A stretch of 64,000 nt of DNA from Trileptium ribeirensis (lineage: Eukaryota; Nematoda; Enoplea; Enoplida; Thoracostomopsidae), in assembly GCA_030248225.1 (NCBI GenBank), contig JASANE010016390.1:39623-103622 (forward strand), read 5' to 3'. This document shows positions 1-12,760 of the stretch, one piece after another. Position 1 is the stretch's first letter; every line of letters begins with the position of its first letter. Both the position numbers and the translations under genes were made by a program. The notes beneath the pieces were generated by a model that was not told the origin of the DNA, ran no database searches, and was given only the letters and a program-made list of their open reading frames with translations.

Positions 1-507
1 TTTAAGCACACCGTCTTACTGGCATTGAGGATGACTCTATACAATTGTTCAGCTAAAGGTTAAGACGACAATGCCTTAAAATATAGGGTTAGCTATATTT
101 CATATGTTACGAAGACATTATTTTCCGGTCATACAGTGTGAAATAATGTTTTAAGAACCGTTAAAATATCTAATACCGCTACTTGGGTAAATGACTCCGG
201 CTACCCTATTCCCAAAGCTCACACTTAGCTTATCTCGAACTGAATATGACACTCTTGTTCCTGGAATTTACCTATTAACTCAGTTTCTATAGATGATCAT
301 CACAGTGAACCACATGCTGACTCTGTTTATGAAGCTTTCTAGCATATGCACATTTTACCTCAATGTTCGTTTTAGCAATATTAAATTTCAATGTCTTATT
401 TCTGAAAACGTACATGAGTGTAGTCTATAAATGAGATGATATAAAATTTTCTCAATTTTAGCTAAGAATAAATATTATTTGTTTACATTAACATAGCGAA
501 GGGGAAA
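1..507. other. Upstream region of the calponin-like gene
   Basis: No gene is recognised here. A TATA-like stretch lies near 439-446. A pyrimidine-rich tract ending in AG at 460-461 could be a splice acceptor, or a trans-splice acceptor, 46 bases before the start codon of the calponin-like gene. Both sites are guesses from short motifs. Confidence 0.3.
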
Positions 508-725
508 ATGGCAACGGAGGGTCCAATACACCAGCAACCACCACATAGCTATGTGCTGGATCCACGAAAGCGGTCATACCGAGTTGGATGGATACAAGGC
601 AAAAGAGACGCTGCACAAGAATACGATATCTCAAAGTGGATTGCTAAAGTTACCAATGGAAAGGTGACAAAGCCGACTGATCAAGATTTCGGAGAATGGT
701 TACGGAGCGGTCAGGTTTTGTGTAT
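508..725 (+). CDS. Calponin/transgelin-type protein, exon 1 (start of CH domain)
   Basis: The exon encodes about 72 residues from an ATG in good context (AAAATGG) and forms the start of a single calponin-homology (CH) domain, an actin-binding fold found in transgelin, calponin and muscle protein 20. The clues are a short polar N-terminus, then the basic stretch GKRDAAQEYDISKWI, and FGEWLRSGQVLC, which matches the helix ending in VLC in this family. The frame runs on into intron-like sequence. The best donor is the GTATGT at 726, which leaves two bases (phase 2) that join exon 2 without shifting the CH alignment. Family members usually act in the cytoplasm on muscle or cortical actin. Whether this is transgelin-like or a calponin with C-terminal repeats cannot be told, because the 3' exons were not found. 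Confidence 0.85.
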
Positions 726-3700
726 GTATGTTTTGGACAAATATAAAGTTCTCAAATTTTGTCTTTTATTTAGTGTGGACACATGTTAACAAAGTCCACT
801 TGCTTTCGGGGGAAGTAGATGGTCCCGGTGGTGAGAGGCCGTGCGCTTGAGGGGTGGGGTGTGGGCCAGGCGAGGACCAAAAATTTCACAGTGTCTCCAA
901 TTTTCTGTATAATTTTCAACATTGTTCTCATTTGCTCATAATTGCTAAAATTTTTATGCGCGGCATGTTTTGCACAAGGAGATATAGCTAAGACCTTTAA
1001 GGATAACCGCCTATCGCCATTATGGCCACTATAGGCGAATCGCTTAAATGGCATCTTGGGCCATACGTAACCGCCGTTCGTGACACCATCGAACATTTGA
1101 TACTGATTAACAGCTATATTATCTATATTCTTGATTTATATAAAATGTCAAAGTTTAGTTATGATTCCATTATATATACGTAAGTATGGGTTATAACTTA
1201 AAGTAATTATTACCAACGGTTCGTTGTGGTTTTTTGAGAAGAACATGGCACCCCTTCATTATTTTGAGCTTGTCCCCTGGTTTTTTAGGCGGATAATTGT
1301 TCATGATATCATGACATAAATTTTTTCCGATCCATTTTTGGGGAGTATAGTTTGAGAAAGTATTTTTTGTGGGGAGGGGTATGTATCGCTATGGCCATCT
1401 TGAAACTAGGGATGGTTAAAAAAATATATTTTCATGATGCCACAGCACTCGTGTAGAGAAAGGCCGTACAGTAATAGAAAATGAATGAGTATATATCCTT
1501 AGAGAAAAGAACAGCTTAAACCGGGGGTGTTCGACGGCAGACCCTGACTTAGTGTTAGCAAGAGTGCATCCTTTTATTTATCATTCAAATTTTTGATATT
1601 TGCTGTCCATCGTCTTTCCACGTCAACCCTGCTGCGGCGTCTCAGGGATCGATATTAAATTTATATATTTCTTAATATTGAGCTATTATTTATCATTCAA
1701 ATTTCTAATATTTGCTGTCCATCGTCTTTCCACATCAACCCTGCTGCTGCGTCTCAGGCATCGATATTAAATTTAATTGTTTCCTAAAATTGACCTTTTA
1801 TTTATCATTCAAATTTCTGATATCTGCTGTCCATCGTCTTTCCGCATCAACCCTGCAGCTGCGTCTCAGGCATCGATATTATGTTTAAATGTGTTTTAAA
1901 ATTAACCTTTTATTTATCATTCAAATTTCTGATATCTGCTGTCCATCGTCTTTCCGCATAAACCCGGCTGCTGCGTCTCAATCATCGATATTATGTTTAA
2001 ATGTTTTTTAAAATTAACCTTTTATTTATCATTCAAATTTCTGATATTTGACGTCCATCGTCTTTCCATATCAACACTGCTGCTGCGTCTCAGGCATCGA
2101 TATTAAATTTAAATGTTTCTTAAAATTAACTTTTATTTATCATTCAAATTTCTAATATTTGCTGTCCATCGTCTTTCCACATCAACCCTGCTGCTGCGTC
2201 TCAGGCATCGATATTAAATTTAAATGTTTCTTAAAATTAACTTTTATTTATCATTCAAATTTCTAATATTTGCTGTCCATCGTCTTTCCACATCAACCCT
2301 GCTGCTGCGTCTCAGGCATCCATATTAAATTTAAATGTTTCCTAAAATTGACCTTATATTTATCATTCAAATTTCTGATATCTGCTGTCCATCGTCTTTC
2401 CGCATCAACCCTGCTGCTGCGTCTCAGGCATCGATATTATGTTTAAATGTTTATTAAAATTAACCTTTTATTTATCATTCAAATTTCTGATATTTGACGT
2501 CCATCGTCTTTCCACATCAACCCTGCTGCTGCGTCTCGGGCATCGATATTATGTTTAAATGTTTCTTAAAATTAACCTTTTATTTATCATTCAAATTTCT
2601 GATATTTGACGTCCATCGTCTTTCCACATCAACCATGCTGCTGCGTCTCGGGCATCGATATTAAATTTAAATGTTTCTTAAAATTGACTTTTATTTATCA
2701 TTCAAATTGCTTATATCTGCTGTCCATCGTCTTTCCACATCAACCCTGCTGCTGCGTCTCAGGTATCGATATTAAATATAAAAGTTTTTTTAAAATTAAC
2801 CTATTATTTATCATTCAAATTTCTGGTATTTGCTGTCCGAATGTACTATAAGCAATAAATTCATTGACAAATAGTGCATACACCATTGTTTAAGATATAT
2901 ATTCTCATTCAAAATTGATGTGAAAGCAGCAAAACTTGCCTGTCAGGTGAATCTGAAAGGAATTGAGTTTTTAATTCAGCAAAATATTTTTTATATCGGT
3001 GAGATCCAAACGTTTTCAGTTGAAAAAACAAACAAAAATGTTGCGACCATTATATTATTTGATTATATGGAATGGAAGGAATAGCCTCCAAGATATTTTG
3101 AGTAAATGCCTACAACCATTCTGAACCTATGTCATATTTTCCTTTATGGAGAAACGAACCACCGTTTTCTATTTCTTTGTTAATTATTTAACATAAATAA
3201 CTATAAGATTTTTAACCAGCCGTACAACCACGGCAGATAATTATTAACTGTTTTTCTGTTGTCGATCAATATTATTGATTATTATTCACACAGCTGTGGC
3301 ACATTCGAGAATTTTTAATGACAAAATATTATTCGGGTGTACTCAAAATTTCACAATGCCAGTGCTGTTATTCGATCGCAGATGAACTTTTCTAACTCTA
3401 AATCATCTACGGTTCGCTTTATTCACAAGATCAACTATAGATTCAATGGAACTCGTTCAGTTCCGGATCATTTCACAGCGAGAGACCTTATTGGGCGAAC
3501 ATTCCTGAATCTGAAGACCCAACAAGGCAATTACGCGACTCTCTGTGGAGCCTGAGATTTGCAGATCGACGGATCATCGTATTGTGAAATCTCTGGCGTT
3601 AAAATCGCTTTTACCCATGCTGGTTCGCGCTCTAAATGAAGGTGATGATGATAGCTACGTTGAATTTGCTGAACAATAGTTAACAACCTCGGCAGCAATC

Positions 3701-4148
3701 CTGATCTCGCTGTTCACGTCATTTGATCGGACGAACGCGTTTTTAAACTTGATGGCGAAGTAAATGTGTATGACTGTCACAACGGGGCGCAGGAGAATTC
3801 CTACATCGTGGATTAGAAGCAAATAAAATATTCTGTCGTCATAGTTTAGATGGTAATGCACTCAAAGAGCCTAATTGGATTGTTGTTTGAGGGACATATC
3901 ACTGGGAATCTTACCAGTGATAGCAATCTATTTTGAGAGGACACTTGTTAGGGACCGTATCTATTAAACGGCAGTCTGGTGCTGAATTGAAAATGGAAAG
4001 CAGTTTGTTTGCATAAAAGTTCTAAAAGTTCTTAAGTTCTAAAAGATTTTGGATTTATTTCTGGTTCAAACGTGATATTTTAGAGTTAAACCGCCAAAAC
4101 TCTGTGCTCAATCTTGGTGTCAGGTAACCGAACTTTTAGATTTTTCAG
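726..4148 (+). other. Intron 1 of the calponin-like gene
   Basis: This 3.4-kb interval runs from a GTATGT donor to a TTTTTCAG acceptor and joins two exons whose phases agree (2 bases plus 1). It contains the 112-bp tandem array described separately. A frame at 3337-3555 was examined, but no family could be named for it. The rest has no recognisable coding sequence. Confidence 0.7.
1574..2840. repeat. Tandem array, 111-113-bp unit, eleven full copies plus a partial
   Basis: The unit starts TTATTTATCATTCAAAT and carries TGCTGTCCATCGTCTTTCC followed by CTGCTGCTGCGTCTCAGG and a CATCGATATT segment. Unit starts fall at 1574, 1686, 1798, 1910, 2022, 2133, 2244, 2356, 2468, 2580, 2691 and about 2804. 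Spacing is nearly constant at 111-113 bp. Copies differ from one another at several positions, so the array is not very recent. It lies inside an intron. Confidence 0.95.
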
Positions 4149-4350
4149 TCTACTAAACACGATTATCCCCGGTTCTGTGACAAAAATCGAGGAATTTGGT
4201 GATTTTGGTCTAATGGATAATATCAATAATTTTCGAAACGGCCTTCTTGCAATGGGATTACCGGCGCGTGACTGTTTTGAAGTGCCGGATTTGTGGGAAC
4301 ATCGGGCAATTCATCGAGTGACAAGAACGCTATATCGACTCGCCATTGCG
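4149..4350 (+). CDS. Calponin/transgelin-type protein, exon 2 (rest of CH domain)
   Basis: After the acceptor TTTTTCAG the exon completes the phase-2 codon and continues LLNTIIPGSVTKIEEFGDF, then LMDNINNF, GLPARDCFEVPDLWE and the helix VTRTLYRLA. This is the canonical second half of a CH domain: the PGSV turn, the MEN-x-xNF helix and the DLYE-x-x-x-x-xVxxTL helix of transgelin and calponin. The exon ends at GCG followed by GTAATT, in phase 0. Together exons 1 and 2 cover essentially one whole CH domain of about 140 residues. Calponin repeats and the C-terminus should lie downstream on the + strand, but no convincing exon was seen before 6.8 kb, so the remaining intron may be long. Confidence 0.88.
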
Positions 4351-6864
4351 GTAATTAACAATTTTAGCTTTATAGAAATCGTGCGAGTTGGCTTTCGTTG
4401 ACATTAGCAATGTTAGAAAAATGAAGATTACATCGTTCATTCTCGAAGTACCACGCCAAGCCTCGGTCTTTATATAAGCCTTAAACTATTAAGCCTAAAT
4501 AATAAAATATGCCGCTGGCATCTTCGAGCACCCGAACTATTAGTTCATAATAACAATTTATAGCAGAGAATGACATTTGGTCACACTCGTACTCATGTAC
4601 TTTATGTCTATACTAATGATGTAACTGTTTTTTTGATATACCTGCCCAAAGATTATATGAGTTAGCTCATTTTTGATACAGAGATTAAAAAAATAATGAA
4701 TGTTTATGTTGAGACATGACGTATGCCTGGACTACATACTTTATGTAATTCTTTGATGAAAACTGGTCCCTCTCAGGTAGCCAATGTATACTTATGTTGG
4801 TGACTTGTTAGATTTTTTCGTTTTGTGATGTCCAAATAAAGAATAATTATGTCTTTTGCATTATTCCTACAGTCCAAACAATTCTCAGTTCTGTCCCGAA
4901 AATCGAAATCTTTATTTTGTATTCTTGGTTAATGCCCTCATCACCAGTTGGCGAATATATCTAAATAGGTTGAGCTGTTATTGCCAGACCGATTTCTTTT
5001 TCATAGATCAACGTTGTTTTAATTTTTTCATTATGATTCCGACTTGATCACGTAGTGAAAGCATTTTGCATTTAAAATGATGATTATTTAGCAACATCTT
5101 CATAATTTATTGTTACCAGCCAAGTCTGGCTTTCAGTATGTTTTGTGATTGCGATGAACCGTATACATAATAGATTAGATTGCTCAGCCAACACTGTGCA
5201 TACATATATCCGAGTTTGTATCCTACTGGACCAAAAATTCATAGGAAAAATTTTCGCTCGAGCGAACGTGTCACATTGTCCAACAATGCCTCCTCCATAA
5301 AACAGTATATAATAGCTGTTGTCGCACAGACTACAATATGCTGGTAGCTGAAATATTTTTATTATTTTTCCAGGTTCACGAAAGCAACAGAAATATCCCG
5401 CTGCCTGATAGTTTGGCTAAATAAATTCGAAGAACTAAAGAAAGCTGTATTCTGTTTTTCACTTGACAGAGACTAGGTTACGGGTTTCAGTTTAACAATT
5501 TTAAACGTTTTTATTTCATTTATCTCCAAGTTCTATTTTGCATAAAGATAATGGATTTGTCGAGATGTGTTTAGCTTCATTCATTCATTCATTACCGTGA
5601 TTACAACATTTAGAAGCGTGTAGATATGAATATTTTCAAACGGTTTTTATTGTAATTGGAGCGGAGAGTTTTCCACCTCCGTCTCCACATTCTTGATATC
5701 ATAGCGGTACCAGTACATGAAATGTGTCTTAAATGCATGAAACGTCTCTTAAATATGAAAAGTAATCACATATATATTGGGCTTCGTAGTCGTCGTTAAA
5801 TTAGTATTTGTAGCTGTGTGAGATAATTGGACCGCGCTATAGCACTACGCGTGGACCATGGATGAGAAGGGCGAAAAACACCCAACATGAAATTCCCCAG
5901 CGCCGACTAAGTTATGCAGCCATATTTTAAAAATGCGCAGAGAAAGAAAAAGGAGTTGTCATAGATAGATTTATGGGTCTACCACTGGTTGGGTTACCCT
6001 TTTCACGATAAAACTGCACGAGTTCGTGATTCTGTTGTCGATGTGTTATTTCTTGGGCTAGGGGCAAAGGAATCTTTGGAGGTTACGTAAAAGTTCTGAA
6101 GTAAGTTTGGTTCTGTAAGGAAAAACGAACAGACAACAATGTCGTACCTGCGGTTTGCTAATCTACAAAACATATTCATTTGCTGTGTTTTAAGCTCTCT
6201 GAGCGTAGAGTAACCACCTCAGTATAGATTTACTACTGTGTTTGAGTTTTCAGTAGAAATGACTTTGTCAGCTTGGCAATAGGGATTCCTACGCGAAAAC
6301 ATGCATCAACTCATTAAAAATTCAACGATCCAGCTTTCTCATGTTTATAAAACATTCTATAATATGCTGCTGAAACCATCAGATAAACCAAGAAGATTCT
6401 CGTGATATACTCCAAAGAATGGTTTCAGAAATAAAAATGGTTCATTTCAATTTTCATCACATCTTAATAAGGCGCTAAAAATTTATGAGAGCGAGATATC
6501 TCAAGGTGAAGTAAGCCATATTGTAAGCGATGTCATATTGCTGCAGTAAAGAAAGCTAGTGCGAAACTGGTTATGTTGTTTGGTTAGAAAAAGCATCTGA
6601 GAATTTGTTTGGGATGACGATTAGACTTACCTTACACGTACCCACGACAAAGGCTAAGAAACAACATCAGGTTTTATCAGTATAACATCAAATTTAAATT
6701 CCGGATGTGGTAATGTTTGTAACGGAACTATTGGTCTCACCTATGCATTCGGGGGTTGGTATGGAATATGGTCCTGCTTGACCAAGGATATCCTACCACT
6801 TTCTCGACGTGATCAATTGCTGTAAAAATTTGAGGATCCAGGTTAATTTAATTTCATTCATGCA
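4351..6864. other. No gene recognised
   Basis: AT-rich sequence, probably the next intron of the calponin-like gene. Short open frames are present, but none shows a family motif with flanking splice sites. A short TTCATTCATTCATT simple repeat occurs near 5577. No other structure was seen. Confidence 0.5.
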
Positions 6865-7940
6865 ATTTATGCAGCACGTCTTCTGTTAGAAAAACACCGA
6901 GAAAAGGAAAAGCCACTTCATATGTTTTTTCTCGACCTGGAAACAGCTTTCGACCGAGTCCCGCAAGAACTCATATGGTACGCCTTACGGTACCAATTTC
7001 GGAAGACTTTGTGAACTGTATCAAGATTCGGTACGAGAAGTCAAGAACTCATATTCGCAGTGCTGTCGGCCTGTCGAAAGAGTTTCGCATCACCGTTGGC
7101 GTCTAGCAAGGCCATTCACTGTCACCGCTCCTTTTATCCCGGTCCTAAATGCCATCACGGCAGACTTGCAACGACCGCCACCATCGACACTAATCTTCGC
7201 TGATTACGTCATGGTGCCCGCGACGGATAAAGAAGATCTGGAGTGCCAACTCCACTTACGGAGTGACCGCCTCAAGCTGTACGATTGCGTCTGAACATCA
7301 AGAAAACCCTATATCTGACGACCGACACATGACAACAGAACACTATCTCTGTGGATGGCCTGAACTTGCCTCGAACTGACTCTTTCAGGTAGCTCGGACC
7401 AAAGATGTCAGCCGATTATATCTTGAAGTCGGAAATCACAGCACGCGTAAGCGCAACATGACAAAAGTGGAGAATAAGCACGCCAGCACTCCGCGAACAG
7501 ATGATCAATGATCGAGTCAAATCAAAAGTCTACCGCTGTGTTATCCGGCCAGTGATTACCTACAGATCGGAATGCTGGCCGGCTACGAAGCTGCAAGAAA
7601 ATCGGCTAAGCGTGATGGAAACAAGAATGCCTTAATGGATATCGGGCATCACTCTCTTGGACCATGCCACCAACAAGCATCAGTCAGAGATATGGAGTCG
7701 CACAGATCGCAGAAAATCTTCGCGATGCTCGACTGTGATGGTTGGGACATGTTCCAAGAGCCGACTACAATACCTTGGCCAAACAGGAATACCAGCTCAT
7801 CGTCGAAGGCACAAGACCCAGAGGACTGTCCAGGCAGCGTTGGCAGGACACTCTACATCATGATTTGAAGATCGCCAAAGTGCATCATGGCAAAACATAT
7901 AACCGCTGCAAATGGAGAAGGTTAAACTATAGGTAAAGTT
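6865..7940 (+). pseudogene. Decayed RTE-like non-LTR retrotransposon, reverse transcriptase and C-terminus
   Basis: Translated segments in shifting frames match the endonuclease-reverse transcriptase ORF of RTE-type LINEs. In order are AARLLLEKHREKEKPLHM, then FFLDLETAFDRVPQELIWY (reverse-transcriptase block A, with the first catalytic Asp), a SLSPLLL-type block and a LIFADYVMV block near 7190-7215. C-terminal segments follow with KSKVYRCVIRPVITYRSEC and the late LDHATNKH and LHHDLKIAKVHH parts. The usual FADD catalytic pair reads FADY, so the second catalytic Asp is lost. Several stops and frameshifts interrupt the frame, and the 5' half with the endonuclease is absent. The copy is dead and 5'-truncated, as is usual for LINE insertions. 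Confidence 0.88.
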
Positions 7941-9824
7941 AAACACAATAGCGCACAAACTTGGTATAATTTTAACATTTGAAATGGTATTCGATCTCTT
8001 GTTGCTTAAATTATAGAAGATTGATGTGATGTTTTGGTTGGAAGTAAGCTAACTAAGCATACCTGTACTATGAAAATTTGAGTTAACTCGGTGGAACTAT
8101 TGCCAACTTATGTGCGATAATGCTAAATTTTAGCTAATTTTAATCTGAGGGAGTATGCCCCCTAATTCTTTAATGCATGGGTAAACTTAAGCTGCGCCTC
8201 TACCGTCCTTTTTTGACACTATACAAAAAGGTTTTAGAGAACAAAACAGTCATTTCAATAGCAAATTTCAAATTCAAAAATTTTCGTTCGCAAACGTACA
8301 TGGACTCATTGCAAAACGGTGTACTTTCTGTTCGCTAGCACAATGCACCTATATGGTGTTAGGCCACGAATTCGTTTCCCAACGCACTACGTGTTAACTC
8401 GAATTCCGTTTTTTCGTTACGCTAACGCATTTCGTTTTAGTATTAATAATACGTGTAGTTCGCGAACATTAAATGTGATGTGCAGGTTTGAAAACGCCAA
8501 ACAAGGGAACTTTCGTTCAATAATACAATAAAGATGTTTCTGTTCAAATGGGAAACGGTCACAATCGGTTATTTAATGTTTTTGAAGTAATCCTTAGTTC
8601 GGCAATTTTGTGTTACTTAACGTTTTGGATGTGTTGGACAAATACCAATTTTGTGTTCACTTCTATGTTGACGTATGGCTGGTGTGCCGAACGAACGATC
8701 GCCAATTGCTAATGACAGAATGGAACATTAGCGGGCGCACATTATGTTTACTCGTGCATAGAGAAAGGAGATATTGATGTGATGTTACTATTATGAAGTA
8801 AGTTAAATGGACACAAGAATACTGAGAAAATTTGAGCCAAATTGGCCTATCCATCGACAAAATACGCATAGTAATGACGGAAAGTTGGCAAAATCAGGCT
8901 TCAAAATAATTTTTTGCTGCCGTAATTTCATCATTGAGAGGGATTGCAAAACTATTTGTGCATAGATAAGTCGCGTAACCTTATGGCTGCTGTGAAAATC
9001 TATGTCAAATCGGAGATGTCATCGAAAATCTACGCTTGATAATCTATTAAATTTACCAAAATATTGCTTAAAAAGGGGGTTTTCATACCATAATTCCCCG
9101 AAAGGAGCTACGCGAGAATATGGATGTTGTGAAAACTTGTGCCAAATCGGCACATCTATTATCACGCTATGTGCGATAACTGCGAAATTTGGTCCAATTT
9201 TAACATGAAAAGAGATTGTTTAACCCCAGTTCGGCAACGGAAGATATACAAGCAAATGCTTATAGCAGAACATGGGGACTCTAAGTCGCACCACATAAAA
9301 AATTACCAACATGAGCTGGCGTGTCTTCGAGTTATAGGTGTTGCAGTCGAATTTTGCAAATTTACACGTTATATATCATAAAATGGCCAAAAATTGGAGT
9401 TTTGGGCCAAAAGGGATCCAAACCTTGCTGGGATTAAGTTGGCCTCAAATAAAGGACAGAATATGGTCACAAGGCGCACATTTTGTACAGGACAATATGT
9501 TAATGAATATGAATTTCACCGACAAAAACGTTTTCCTCAAAAGACATTTGATCAGCCTGTCCACTACATGCCAACTACCCAAACTCAAACTGTACTTCTG
9601 TCACTCTGTTCGTTTCTTAAACATAAACATTCATTCTCTTTCGTCGACTCAACTATGTTACCGAGACTAGTTATTGTTTTTTTCTGGATTCTCTTGCTTG
9701 TGTTTTACACTAAATAGTCATACAAAATCAGAACTGATACCGACGGTCTCAACAGTACATATAGTACTACCGAAAATTATAGCCTAGATGTTTTGCCTGT
9801 GTGCGCTTCTTAATTTCTGCGCAA
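7941..9824. other. No gene recognised
   Basis: AT-rich sequence with several short overlapping frames between 9.0 and 9.7 kb that show no family motif. A copy of the GTTCGCGAAC palindrome, which recurs at 28.1 kb and 50.0 kb, is at 8458-8467. No splice-supported exon was found. Confidence 0.5.
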
Positions 9825-10322
9825 ATGCAACTGGTGGCTAATTGCATCGGTTGGTTGAAATTTTTGGTTGATCAAAAATTTCAAATTTCTACAACTAATT
9901 AAGACCTTCAAATTTTTTGTTTTACAACTTTAACTTAGAGTTTTCAGGATTTTTGTTTTGTTTTTAATACCACAATAATTCCATACAGAGACGAGAAAAT
10001 CTGTCCTGCATATCGCTATATGTATAAAACAGAGTAAAAATATTTTTGCCTTCACTGCAATTTAAAACACGTGCTGCTGCATCGCGCGGCTAACTGCAGC
10101 GGTTGGTTCAAATCTTTGGTTGGTGAAAAATCTCAAGAACATATTGAAACCTTCAAATGTTTTGCTTCACAACTCTAACGTAGAGTTTTCAGGAGTTTTG
10201 TTTTGTTTTTAATACCATAATATTTCTATACAGAGACGAAAAAATCTGTCCGTATATCGCTATATATATGTATAAAACAGAGTGAAATTATTTTGTCTAC
10301 ACTGCAATTTTAAACACGTGTA
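9825..10322. repeat. Tandem duplication, two copies of about 250 bp
   Basis: Copy 1 begins around GGCTAATTGCATCGGTTGG (9836) and copy 2 around GGCTAACTGCAGCGGTTGG (10088), about 252 bp later. Both continue through TAGAGTTTTCAGGA, TTTTGTTTTTAATACCA, ACAGAGACGA and AAATCTGTCC, and end near AAACACGTG. The two copies carry many single-base differences and small indels, so the duplication is old. Confidence 0.85.
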
Positions 10323-12760
10323 CATCGCAGACAGCCTAGAAATAATTTATTGAGTGCAAACTTGACAGAAAACACATTTTTTAACCGCATGCTGACACAC
10401 TCGTTTCTTACTGTTAGTGTTAGGAACCGGATCGAGTTGAAAAATATCAATCTAATCTGACTCAACGAGGCTGTAGTCCGACCCGACCTGTCGAGACCGT
10501 AAGGCAGCCGACCCGACCATATAATAAATAAGCCGATAGCTGACTAACAATTAATTGTAATTATGAGTTATATAACCTTTGTGCGGCCCTATGATGATGC
10601 TGTATCGAATTTTGGGCCTCGCTATACGACGGGAGGTTACCCACATCATAGCCACATTTTTCCATAATTTTTTACTAGCGAGCTTTCAACGTAGGCGGCT
10701 AAAGTTATTAATCAGTGCGTCTAGCCCAAACGGAATATTATAAATCCTTACCTGAACCTGAACCTAAACCTGACAAATTTTAATCAAAATTGACCCGACC
10801 TGAATGCGGCGTCTGGTAGATAGTCAGTGAAGTGAACTTACGGCACGAGTTGGTTAAAACGTTCTTAGTTACCTAGATGGTGCTCTGCCTTGCTAATACG
10901 TGTATTTACCGTTTGTTGCAGTTTTAAGAACTGTCATTTGGATAATTTTTGCGATGTGCAGTTAAATCCAAATTGTGAAGTATAATCAAAATATAATATC
11001 GACTGAAACGTCTTCCAGAAATATTTTGACCCTCAATAGCTAGTGTATTTCATCGCTGCTTTATACAATGCAATGCAATCATTCTAAGAAAGCTGAAGTG
11101 CACTGAACATCTTTCAAAATTGCAGGAAAGCCATGTTGTTTTTATCCCGTCAAGCTGCAGAACAGTGCGCACTTTTCTTGACAAACTGTGCATTATAAGA
11201 TTACATTTTGTATTTTACGTTATAAGCTTTATTTGTAGTGAACTGCAGTCATACTGGAGTACATTACAAAGCGCGTTCACTGTATTAAGACATTTGGCGG
11301 TGACGGGTTAGCATGACCATATGTAATATAAAATCGTGTGCTGTTTTAGAGCACTCGATCAAGATTTTACAGCGTTCAATAGCAAGTTTGCACAAAGGAC
11401 CCACGTTGATACGGTAGGATTGCCTACTGTACGTGTGCTCCGGTATTTTAGTGGTTTAAGGAATCGGTCGTTTTGAGCATTGCTTATAGGTGATCATGCG
11501 TTGAGCTATCGGTACACATTGTTCCAATCTTAGATCACAGAAGTCATTATGGGGGACAGAGCGCTCTGGAATTATTGCTCAAGTTGAGTGAACAAAGAAT
11601 TTGGTACTTACGTATGCCAATGACCCAGCTATTTTGATCGATGATACAGAATGTATGTTGCCGCAAAGTTTTTGTAAAGCTTATAAAAGTATTTGGGATT
11701 GCAACAAGCTTGTCTAAAGCTTTGTTCTTTAATATAGATCAGTTTGTTTGAAAATGAAGATAACACGTAATTGTTTATTGCAAGTCGATATTCATGTACT
11801 GCTGGTTTAGCGTCGTTTCCAACAAGTAATAAAACATTTTGCAAGTATTTTTTGATAAATTATACCATAAACTAGATTTTAACCAACGGTATGCTTCTTA
11901 GAATTTTAGGACAATTAACAACTTCGAACTACAATTCTTGAGGCTAAGCATTCACTGAATTGCCACCCTGTGCATACATGCTCACAGGTGTGGTGAGAGG
12001 TAAACCCCTTTCCCCAGTCTGGATCTCCCCCTCGAGCGCCCGGCTACCCCCCTCCCCTTGACAGGTCACCCGACCCCTACTTGTGGTTGACGCCGAACGG
12101 ATGGGTACTTTTCGCGTACCCCACGCCCCCCGGCTGGCCAAAGGCCTCTCCAGCATCCTGGATTCGGCTAGCACCTGGCACCTCGGGCCTCGGCCCATGT
12201 GTGACCCTTTGGCTGTATTTTATCCGCTAGCCAGCACTTTGCAGTGATGTAGACTGCCAGATGTGAAATGTATTTATTGTAATAAATGATTTAGACTTTT
12301 TATCATATGCCACCCTGTCCTTGACCAGCAGAGTCGTCCGAATATTGTCGGTCATTCAGATAACATAGATGGCGTTATGTCTGGCGACCTTCATATTTAG
12401 CAATTAATAGATTTAATGCCTGATAATAAAGTATGAAATAGAAACTATAGTGGGAATTTTTTTCTTCAAAACTGCAAAAAAAATTTAGCAAATGCTACAC
12501 TGTCTTTGGTCAACAGAGTCGTTTATATAAATTCCGGTCAGTCATGTAACATAGAACGTGTTATATTTGATGTGATTTTCTTGTTTAGCAATTAATAGCT
12601 TAGAAGACATATATAAATATATAAATATGATGAAATAAAAAATATTTTAGTTTAGCCGAGTTCTTATCTTTAAATTTGCAAATTTATCTAACGTTTTGTT
12701 TTCCTCTGGCTATCAAAAACGCATACGCGTGGCGCAAGTGCACTGCTGAAAAAACGAAAT
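10323..12760. other. Intergenic region with ACCCGACC motifs and a GC-rich island
   Basis: No gene is recognised. Between 10480 and 10805 the motif GACCCGACC occurs three times, with a CCTGAACCTGAACCTAAACC run near 10750. At about 11985-12230 a strikingly GC-rich block interrupts AT-rich flanks. It gives an 84-codon - strand frame, but its composition and lack of motifs argue against a gene; it may be a repeat fragment. Confidence 0.5.

Noticed and set aside
770..1096. 108-codon - strand frame opposite the calponin intron
   Set aside because: No motif or splice support; it lies within an intron on the other strand.
1574..2840. CRISPR-like array
   Set aside because: Units are contiguous with no variable spacers, and the context is an animal intron, so it is a tandem satellite.
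6420..6560. Possible calponin exon 3 upstream of the LINE
   Set aside because: No calponin repeat or conserved end sequence found in any frame.
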